Shown here: piece after piece, positions 22,627 through 27,868 of the stretch
How positions within the stretch are numbered: the first letter of the stretch is position 1
Layout: every line of letters begins with the position of its first letter
From: CAIZGX01 sp044371675
Lineage (GTDB): Bacteria > Bacteroidota > Bacteroidia > Flavobacteriales_D > Sanyastnellaceae
Reading direction: 5' to 3'
Assembly (NCBI GenBank): GCA_044371675.1
Contig: JBILTF010000025.1
Span: forward strand, 1 to 27,868
Length of the DNA: 27,868 nucleotides
Position numbers and translations under genes: made by a program
Notes under the pieces: model-generated
Told to the model about the DNA's origin: nothing
What the model saw: only the letters and a program-made list of their open reading frames with translations
The model's database searches: none

Positions 22627-23544
22627 TTACCAAAACTTCGGAAAGAATCGCGGAGTACTTTTGATATAATCTTTGTAAGATTCGTATTTCGAATTCGAAA
22701 TGCCTTCACTGAAATCTGCGCTTCCTTGAAACAACAAGACGAGAAGTAACGCTCCGACTAAACTTCCATTCAACCAATTTCCGCTTCCACTTCCACTGAA
22801 GAAAAAGAAGGAGATCCAAATGGCTTGTTCACAAGCATAGTTCGGATGACGCATAAGCTTCCAAAGACCCGTATGGGCGAAACCCCTGGAGTAAGGCAAT
22901 TCATTATTATTACCGGATTTGATGCGTCTGTGTTTTTCATTCTGAAAATTCCATTGCTGCTGATCGGCTGTAGTTTCAACAATTAAAAAGAACAATAAGA
23001 TTCCTGCAATGAGATAATCTGTTGCTCCTAGAGGTGCCATCGCACTCTTGTGAGCGTATATGGCCGGTACCGTGATGAGCCAAATAAGTATATTCTGATA
23101 AAATGAAATGAAGAATAAATTGAACAGCGTCCACTTCCATCTTGCATTGAACATGGGCATTTTACGAAGCACTTCCCAGCGGTAGTCTTCTTCTCCACTC
23201 CAGAATTTCCAAGAGTAAGCTCCTCTGCGCGAGAAGTTGTAGGTTAAACGAACACCCCAAAGCGTAACAAGAACAGCCATTAAAACAAAACGTGGATGAT
23301 AATTTGTGAGATGCGCATATTCCCAAACATAGATGATTGGAACAACGCTCCATATTTTATCCACCTGACTGCAATTACCTGTCAATTCAGCTAAAACGAA
23401 ACAAATTGTTGCGACGATTAAAGCGGAGACTCCGCCCACTTTAATTAAATGCCATTGCGTTTCTGTTAAACTCGGGTCTAGGTAATACGCCACAAGCGGA
23501 AGTCCAACAAGGGCAAGAATAAGTAGGACAATTGTTTTAAGCAT
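22627..23544 (-). CDS. DUF1295 family membrane protein (steroid 5-alpha reductase/ICMT-like)
   Basis: The 305-residue protein is polytopic, with about seven or eight hydrophobic segments. GLWKLMRHPNYACEQ (226-240) corresponds to the conserved RHPNY-(x)2-E motif of DUF1295 and isoprenylcysteine carboxyl methyltransferase-like proteins, in which it forms the cofactor-binding site. SRRGAYSWKFWSGEEDYRW (105-123) and the C-terminal KYESYKDYIKSTPRFFP are also family features. The fold is shared with 3-oxo-5-alpha-steroid 4-dehydrogenases, but reductase or methyltransferase activity cannot be decided from sequence. It is 58 bases downstream of gldI on the same strand, and its stop codon abuts that of the convergent aldehyde dehydrogenase. 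Confidence 0.85.
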   Translation of the reverse strand: MLKTIVLLILALVGLPLVAYYLDPSLTETQWHLIKVGGVSALIVATICFVLAELTGNCSQVDKIWSVVPIIYVWEYAHLTNYHPRFVLMAVLVTLWGVRLTYNFSRRGAYSWKFWSGEEDYRWEVLRKMPMFNARWKWTLFNLFFISFYQNILIWLITVPAIYAHKSAMAPLGATDYLIAGILLFFLIVETTADQQQWNFQNEKHRRIKSGNNNELPYSRGFAHTGLWKLMRHPNYACEQAIWISFFFFSGSGSGNWLNGSLVGALLLVLLFQGSADFSEGISNSKYESYKDYIKSTPRFFPKFW

Positions 23545-23545
23545 G

Positions 23546-23586
23546 ATTCAATTTCTATGTTCTCGATGAAGATAGAAAAATTGAAT
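23546..23586. repeat. Imperfect inverted repeat between gldI and the DUF1295 gene
   Basis: ATTCAATTTCTAT (23546-23558) pairs with ATAGAAAAATTGAAT (23572-23586) with a two-base bulge and a 13-base loop. On the minus strand this lies 16 bases after the gldI stop and immediately before the DUF1295 ATG at 23544. It could end the nrnA-gldI transcript or fold in the leader of the next gene. The stem is AT-rich, so stability is modest. Confidence 0.45.
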
Positions 23587-23602
23587 TAAAAACAAAAAAG
23601 AA

Positions 23603-24127
23603 TTATTGAATTTCCACCAAGAGAATGTCGTAGACAACAGCTGCGTTCATGGGAATTTTCCCTTCTCCTGTTAGTCCGAAAGCGCGATAAGAAGGCAATA
23701 CGAATTTCGCGCGATCTCCTGTCTTTAGCAATAGCATTGCCTCGTGCAAGCCACTTTCTACATTGTCATGTCCAATCTTCACAGGAACTCTTTCGTTGGG
23801 TTTACTTTTATAAATAACTGTTCCATCAAGCAACGAGACTTCGTATTCCACCATAGCTATTTGTTCTGACTTAACCGTTTCTCCAGCTCCTTGTTCGTAT
23901 ATCCAATAATGAACACCTGTGCCCGTAATGGTTGTAGGCCATTGTTTTTCTGAAACAAATTTTTGAATCCGCTCTTTTTCTTGCGCGTGAAAACTTCTGT
24001 TCTGCGCAATGAGCATAGAATCGATTTGTGCTTTAGTCATTTGCTGCACCGCCTTCTTATCTTGTGAACAGCTGTCGCAGCTCATTAAAATTGCAGCGAA
24101 TGCGAATAGTAGATATGCGTATTTCAT
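23603..24127 (-). CDS. gldI: GldI-type FKBP peptidyl-prolyl isomerase lipoprotein
   Basis: The 174-residue product has a lipoprotein signal sequence, with lipobox LMSC at residues 14-17 and Cys17 as the lipidated residue. A short helical linker follows, and then an FKBP-type peptidyl-prolyl isomerase domain from about residue 65 to the end (MVEYEVSLLDGTVIY, SGLHEAMLLLKTGDRAKFVL, YRAFGLTGEGKIPMNAAVVY). This matches GldI, an FKBP lipoprotein required for gliding in Flavobacterium johnsoniae. GldI-like proteins also occur in non-gliding relatives, where they may simply help fold envelope proteins, and no other gld or spr gene is in the window. The ATG shares one base with the nrnA stop codon (TAATG), so the two are coupled. 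Confidence 0.82.
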   Translation of the reverse strand: MKYAYLLFAFAAILMSCDSCSQDKKAVQQMTKAQIDSMLIAQNRSFHAQEKERIQKFVSEKQWPTTITGTGVHYWIYEQGAGETVKSEQIAMVEYEVSLLDGTVIYKSKPNERVPVKIGHDNVESGLHEAMLLLKTGDRAKFVLPSYRAFGLTGEGKIPMNAAVVYDILLVEIQ

Positions 24128-25152
24128 TAGATTTCTCCTTTTTGTAACAACTCCATAAACTTCGCAATCGTATGTTCCAGCGATTCGTGCAAGCGCGCAC
24201 CTGCTGCGTTCTTGTGTCCGCCCCCGTTGAAGTGCGCGCGTGCCATTTGATTCACATCACGTGTTCCTTTACTTCTGAAACTAATACGAACGCAATCTTC
24301 GTCTTCTCTAAAAAATGCTGCTATGGTGGTTCCTTCAACGCTTAAGGCCATATTCACCAATCCCTCAGTATCGCCCGATTGGGGTTGGAACTCATCTAGC
24401 TTATCCTTTTTTATTGCTATAAAAGCGGCTTTATATTCAGGTAGAACAGTCATGCATTCGGAAAGTGCATATCCCATCAATCGCAAACGCTCCACTCGCT
24501 GTGAATCCAAAACATTTTCATGTACCACGTGCGGCTTCAATCCCTTGCGCATTAACCAAGCAGCAATTTCGTGCGTTTCTGGACTCACACTTGGGAAACG
24601 GAAAGACATTGTGTCGGTCATGATTCCGCAATAAATGGCTTGTGCGGTTGGCACATCAATCAGCTCTAACCAATTCATTGCACCCGCGAAATGAAAAACC
24701 ATTTCACACGTGCTGCAAATACTTGTGTCGGAATAAACCACATCAGGGAAAGTGGCGGGTTGCTCGTGATGATCAATGAGAATAAAAGGCTTCACTCCCA
24801 TTTGCGCCTCTAGTAACTTCTTAACAGCTTCGCCAATTCTTCCCAGGTGGTTGTAATCTAAAATAAAAATCGCATCAGCATCTTGAATGCGCTTGGCGGT
24901 TTCTTCACCTTGGTCTTTACAAACCACAACATATTCATTTCCGCTCAACCAACTCAGATAAGCCGGTACGTGGTCAGGAAGAACTATCGTCACTTCCTTC
25001 CCCATTTTAACTAACATCTGCGCCATTGCGCAAGAAGATCCGATTGCATCCCCGTCTGGCGAGATGTGGGTGGAAATCACTATTTTCTTGGACCCTTCTA
25101 CAATTGCTTTTGCCTTTGCGAGCTCCTCATTATTCAACGTGCATTTTAACAT
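24127..25152 (-). CDS. nrnA: DHH-family oligoribonuclease/pAp phosphatase NrnA
   Basis: The 341-residue protein carries the DHH-DHHA1 architecture of NrnA. Motif I is THISPDGDAIGSS (His29, Asp33, Asp35), Asp99 is in IFILDYN, and the DHH triad is at 127-129 (LIDHHEQP). A further Asp lies in IMTDTMSFRF, and the C-terminal DHHA1 domain has the substrate-binding FNGGGHKNAAGAR. NrnA degrades short RNA oligonucleotides and dephosphorylates pAp to AMP, linking RNA decay and sulfur metabolism. Length matches the family. The gene is first in the nrnA-gldI pair and diverges from the DUF6702 gene across a 46-base gap that holds promoter-like boxes for both directions. Confidence 0.92.
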   Translation of the reverse strand: MLKCTLNNEELAKAKAIVEGSKKIVISTHISPDGDAIGSSCAMAQMLVKMGKEVTIVLPDHVPAYLSWLSGNEYVVVCKDQGEETAKRIQDADAIFILDYNHLGRIGEAVKKLLEAQMGVKPFILIDHHEQPATFPDVVYSDTSICSTCEMVFHFAGAMNWLELIDVPTAQAIYCGIMTDTMSFRFPSVSPETHEIAAWLMRKGLKPHVVHENVLDSQRVERLRLMGYALSECMTVLPEYKAAFIAIKKDKLDEFQPQSGDTEGLVNMALSVEGTTIAAFFREDEDCVRISFRSKGTRDVNQMARAHFNGGGHKNAAGARLHESLEHTIAKFMELLQKGEI

Positions 25153-25156
25153 GCTT

Positions 25157-25164
25157 CAAAGGTA
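25157..25164 (-). promoter_or_regulatory. Putative nrnA promoter, -7 box TACCTTTG
   Basis: The minus strand reads TACCTTTG, a full match to TAnnTTTG, ending four bases before the nrnA ATG. This predicts a leaderless or nearly leaderless transcript. On the plus strand the same 46-base gap holds TAATTTG (25187-25193), a one-base-shorter variant, five bases before the DUF6702 ATG. Confidence 0.45.
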
Positions 25165-25198
25165 AGGTGTAATGTATAATTCGTTGTAATTTGGCGAA

Positions 25199-25696
25199 AT
25201 GAAATCGGCTCTATCTTTCTGCTTCGCGCTCTTCGCTCTATGTTCTCAGGCTTACGCGCCCTCGACTCATAAATTCTATTTGAGCAACACAACCATTGAA
25301 TTCAATGCGGAAACTCGGGTTCTTGAAATTACTTGTAAAATATTTACCGACGATTTGGAGCACGCCATTGAGGCTCAATGCTATCGCTATAATTCCTTAT
25401 ATCCGCAAACACCAGAAGTTTTCGAGTTAGTTAAAAAGTATATTGGCGATAAGATCAGTCTTCAAGTAGGAGGAAGAAATGTGGTGCTTAATTTTTTAGG
25501 TTATAGCGTAGACAACGACATGACAACTTTATTTATTGAAGGGAATTATTTCGAGCCGAATCAAGTGATTATAAATAATACAATTCTCTTGGAATTATAT
25601 GCCGACCAACAGAACATCGTAGATGTTCGATGGAGCGGACAATCGAAGCGTGAATATTTCACGAAAGACAAAACTCAATTTCAATTTATTCCGTAA
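25199..25696 (+). CDS. DUF6702-type exported protein
   Basis: The 165-residue protein has a signal peptide (MKSALSFCFALFALCSQAYA) and a beta-rich domain starting HKFYLSNTTIEFN. The pattern of a strand, then LEITCKIFTDDLEHAIE, then a KYIGDKISLQVGG segment is what I associate with the DUF6702 family of Bacteroidota, for which no function is known to me. The mature protein is probably periplasmic or lies at the outer membrane; Cys47 and Cys61 could form a disulfide. The stop codon shares a base with the nth ATG (TAATG), so the gene is coupled to DNA repair gene nth, a pairing that gives little clue to its role. Confidence 0.75.
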   Translation: MKSALSFCFALFALCSQAYAPSTHKFYLSNTTIEFNAETRVLEITCKIFTDDLEHAIEAQCYRYNSLYPQTPEVFELVKKYIGDKISLQVGGRNVVLNFLGYSVDNDMTTLFIEGNYFEPNQVIINNTILLELYADQQNIVDVRWSGQSKREYFTKDKTQFQFIP

Positions 25697-26334
25697 TGAA
25701 AAAGAAAGAGGCCGCGGAGTATGTGAGAATTGAATTAGAAAAACTATACCCTGAAACTCCCATACCTCTCGACCATACGGATGCATTCACTTTGTTAATT
25801 GCGGTCCTTCTTTCAGCTCAATGCACAGATGCTCGGGTGAACACCATTACTCCACACCTATTCAAACAAGCGAACAATCCGTTCGATATGATCAAATTAA
25901 GTATTGAAGAAATTCGTGACATCATTAAGCCATGCGGACTTTCTCCGGCGAAAAGCAAAGCCATCTTCAACCTTTCTCATATCATTATAAACGAACACAA
26001 CGGCGAAGTTCCCGCTTCATTCGAAGCGCTAGAAGCTTTGCCAGGCGTAGGTCACAAGACCGCGAGTGTTGTGATGGCTCAAGCATTCGACGTGCCTGCC
26101 TTTCCTGTTGACACTCACATACACAGACTTATGACACGTTGGAAATTAACGAACGGAAAATCCGTTGAGCAAACAGAGCGCGACGCTAAGAAATTATTTC
26201 CGGAAGAAAGCTGGAATAAACTTCACCTTCAAATTATTTTTTATGGAAGGGAATATTCCCCGGCTCGTGGACAATTGCATGGCGATTTCATAACACAATC
26301 ATTGAATCCTAAATTATTCAACTCATGGGTTTAA
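25696..26334 (+). CDS. nth: Endonuclease III-like DNA glycosylase lacking the iron-sulfur loop
   Basis: The 212-residue protein is an HhH-GPD base excision glycosylase of the Nth family, removing oxidised pyrimidines and cutting the abasic site. The helix-hairpin-helix LEALPGVGHKTASVV carries the catalytic Lys121, and the catalytic Asp139 is in AFPVDTHIHRL. The early helix LLIAVLLSAQCTDARVN is also conserved. After FYGREYSPARG (183-192), however, E. coli Nth has four cysteines binding a [4Fe-4S] cluster; here the first is replaced by Ser188 and none of the other three is present. The whole protein has only two cysteines (43 and 80), so a cluster is impossible. Cluster-free forms appear to be usual in this phylum, from memory of homologues. 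Confidence 0.9.
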   Translation: MKKKEAAEYVRIELEKLYPETPIPLDHTDAFTLLIAVLLSAQCTDARVNTITPHLFKQANNPFDMIKLSIEEIRDIIKPCGLSPAKSKAIFNLSHIIINEHNGEVPASFEALEALPGVGHKTASVVMAQAFDVPAFPVDTHIHRLMTRWKLTNGKSVEQTERDAKKLFPEESWNKLHLQIIFYGREYSPARGQLHGDFITQSLNPKLFNSWV

Positions 26335-27200
26335 GAAATAATTACAGACAAGGAATGCCCTTCTTCGAGGTTATCACTAAGGATATTACTTGTTTGATTC
26401 GAGAAGGAATTTACTTCATTCAAAATGGCGGAAAGCTCCCTGTTTGGGTGGCAGCTCCAACTTATCCAAGCAAGAAGACAACGCTTTCGAAAATTGCGCG
26501 CATGAATCGCGTAAGACTCACGAACAAGATGGTAACCAATCCTGATGTGATTGTTTATTTCGAAAATGCTACCTACGGAAGCGCTAGCGCAGTGCAAGAA
26601 AAATATCCTAATGCACGAATCATCAACGTGGACTGTCAAGATATTTCCAAGGAACGTGTGCACGTGGTTCACCAAGAGGCATTGGGATATTCCATGAATC
26701 TTAACCCGAATACTCACTTTGGTCTTGCTGTTGAAAAAAGTGATGAGAATGCAGTTCACGACGGACAAGAAGTTATGTGTCCTATTGAATCCCCGAAAGA
26801 AAACGCTGTTTATCAAATCGTCCTCGACAACGCCAATGATAACAATGAATACGTGGATATTCGTGTGCCAATTATCGGAGGGAAAATCCCGTTGGTGTAT
26901 TTAAAATTCAAAACGAAAAAAAACCGATTCACAAATAAGGCGCATCGCGCAACGCTTCATACACCTGAAGAATTATTCTCTACAGAAGAGATTGAGCAAA
27001 TTGAGAAATACGCTGAAGCTATGAAAGTAGAATTTTGTGAATTCGATGTGCTTCGTCACAAAGGGAATCAGAAGATTTACATCATTGATGTAAACAAGAC
27101 TCCTTATGGGCCCCCGGAACCGTTGAATAAAATGGAACAAGCTATTGCCCTGCAAAAGCTGTCAGATGCGTTTATCACAATGATAAAATCTAAAGAGTAA
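26325..27200 (+). CDS. ATP-grasp-like protein of unknown function
   Basis: I do not recognise a named family. The 291-residue protein is soluble, without signal peptide or membrane segments. Its C-terminal third has an ATP-grasp-like signature: CEFDVLRHKGNQKIYIIDVN (238-257), in which Asp241, Asp255 and Asn257 would bind the metal-ATP, followed by KTPYGPP. Residues 180-210 (PIIGGKIPLVYLKFK, then RFTNKAHRAT) could supply the nucleotide-binding lysine and arginine. The N-terminal part (about 38-118) alternates strands and helices, like a pre-ATP-grasp domain. The ATG overlaps nth by ten bases; an in-frame ATG at 26355 is an alternative start. The 3' end overlaps the convergent mtaB by 11 bases. 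A ligase or kinase role is inference. Confidence 0.6.
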   Translation: MGLRNNYRQGMPFFEVITKDITCLIREGIYFIQNGGKLPVWVAAPTYPSKKTTLSKIARMNRVRLTNKMVTNPDVIVYFENATYGSASAVQEKYPNARIINVDCQDISKERVHVVHQEALGYSMNLNPNTHFGLAVEKSDENAVHDGQEVMCPIESPKENAVYQIVLDNANDNNEYVDIRVPIIGGKIPLVYLKFKTKKNRFTNKAHRATLHTPEELFSTEEIEQIEKYAEAMKVEFCEFDVLRHKGNQKIYIIDVNKTPYGPPEPLNKMEQAIALQKLSDAFITMIKSKE

Positions 27201-27868
27201 CAGCAGTAATACTGTTGGAAAGAGACTCATCAAAAGGAATCTGAACTTTAATATAGTTTTCAGTAAATCCTGAAATCTTTCCTTCATCATTCACAGATTC
27301 CCATAAAACTTTTGCTTCTGTTCCTTTAAACGAGGCATCAAACGCTGAGCGTTTCTTCGCGCTCAACAATCTTAGAATCTTATTTCGCTCGTTGCGAATT
27401 TCCATAGGAACAACATCTTCAATGCGAAGCGCTGTTGTGTTGGCACGTTCACTGTAGGTGAACACATGCAAATAAGAGACGTCTAAATCTTTCAAGAACT
27501 CAACGGTCTCGTTGAAGTGCTCATTGGTTTCACCAGGAAAACCAACAATCACATCCACGCCAATGCACGCATGTGGCATGGCAGATTTAATTGATGCGAT
27601 TCTTTCGCGATACAAATCTGTTCTGTATCGACGTCGCATGCCTTTCAATATTTCATCGCTTCCACTTTGTAAGGGAATGTGAAAATGCGGCATGAAATGT
27701 TTTGAGGTGGAAACAAATGAAATAATTTCATTCGTCAATAAATTCGGTTCGATACTGCTGATGCGATAACGCTCAATTCCTTCCAACTCATCGAGCTTCT
27801 GAATTAAATCCAACAACGTTTCGTTGTGAGCTGTTCCAAAATCTCCTATGTTCACTCCCGTTAAAACA
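27190..27868 (-). CDS. mtaB: tRNA t6A37 methylthiotransferase MtaB, 5' end cut by window edge
   Basis: The last 225 residues of a radical-SAM methylthiotransferase are present; the frame continues upstream to the window edge (reading VLTGVNIGDFG), so the GTG at 27853-27855 is internal. Recognisable segments are LTGVNIGDFGT, YRISSIEPN, HFHIPLQSGSDEILKGMRR, YRERIASIKSAMP and VDVIVGFPGETNEHFNET, followed by LHVFTYSERANTTA. These match MtaB (YqeV), which converts t6A37 to ms2t6A37 in tRNAs reading ANN codons, rather than MiaB or RimO. The N-terminal cluster-binding domain and the radical-SAM CxxxCxxC motif lie outside the window. The 3' end overlaps the convergent ATP-grasp-like gene by 11 bases. 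Confidence 0.88.
   Translation of the reverse strand, partial: VLTGVNIGDFGTAHNETLLDLIQKLDELEGIERYRISSIEPNLLTNEIISFVSTSKHFMPHFHIPLQSGSDEILKGMRRRYRTDLYRERIASIKSAMPHACIGVDVIVGFPGETNEHFNETVEFLKDLDVSYLHVFTYSERANTTALRIEDVVPMEIRNERNKILRLLSAKKRSAFDASFKGTEAKVLWESVNDEGKISGFTENYIKVQIPFDESLSNSITAVTL

Noticed and set aside
24323..24634. 103-codon plus-strand frame opposite nrnA
   Set aside because: Antisense to the conserved DHH phosphoesterase coding region with no independent evidence.
1..27868. tRNA or rRNA genes, insertion sequences, prophage or plasmid functions
   Set aside because: Looked for and not seen: no cloverleaf-like or rRNA-like sequence, no transposase, integrase or phage gene, and almost all bases are taken by housekeeping genes.

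Overview
The window looks like chromosomal core sequence from a member of the Bacteroidota, most likely Flavobacteriales or a near relative. The evidence is a GldI-type lipoprotein PPIase encoded next to nrnA, a DUF6702-type exported protein, an endonuclease III without its iron-sulfur cysteines, near absence of Shine-Dalgarno sequences, and several boxes fitting the Bacteroidota -7 promoter consensus TAnnTTTG. I see no tRNA, rRNA, CRISPR array, insertion sequence, phage gene or other mobile element. Coding density is very high and no gene-free stretch reaches 300 bases.

Layout from left to right. (1) 1-2671: the N-terminal part of the sliding clamp gene dnaN (minus, cut by the window edge), a rhomboid protease (minus) and a SirB1/transglutaminase-like protein (plus). 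(2) 2672-2792: a short convergent intergenic region holding the oddest structure in the window, four tiny perfect hairpins separated by a constant CGAATG-type spacer, followed by three copies of a 14-bp direct repeat that runs into the trmN6 stop codon. (3) 2793-5267 minus: a tight operon paaJ-type thiolase, PaaY-type hexapeptide protein, trmN6. (4) 5352-8746 plus: surE, a small membrane protein and lpxB overlapping in one operon, then a SpoIID/LytB-domain exported protein with its own possible promoter. (5) 8729-12429 minus: acetyl-CoA acetyltransferase, a PglF/CapD-like nucleotide-sugar dehydratase and a YigZ/IMPACT protein, 5-9 bp apart. (6) 12588-17051 plus: one 1487-residue exported protein that I cannot assign, ending in a strong bidirectional terminator shared with eno. 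(7) 17094-19394 minus: rluF, then eno, separated by an 11-bp perfect inverted repeat. (8) 19488-22626 plus: comB (phosphosulfolactate phosphatase), a zinc-dependent phospholipase C/P1-nuclease-like exported protein and an aldehyde dehydrogenase. (9) 22627-25152 minus: nrnA, gldI and a DUF1295 membrane protein. (10) 25199-27200 plus: DUF6702 protein, nth and an ATP-grasp-like protein, overlapping. (11) 27190 to the edge, minus: the C-terminal part of mtaB.

Most genes are housekeeping: replication clamp, lipid A synthesis, glycolysis, rRNA and tRNA modification, nanoRNA turnover, base excision repair. The more lineage-specific content is envelope-related (the 1487-aa protein, GldI, the SpoIID protein, the dehydratase) or metabolic (two different thiolases, PaaY, ComB). 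I found no obvious new multi-gene system. The best candidates for something undescribed are the hairpin array at 2686-2745, the large exported protein with recurring GxG-type segments, and a set of promoter-like boxes that sit 4-5 bases upstream of start codons and so predict leaderless mRNAs. All assignments come from reading motifs by eye; no database search was run.
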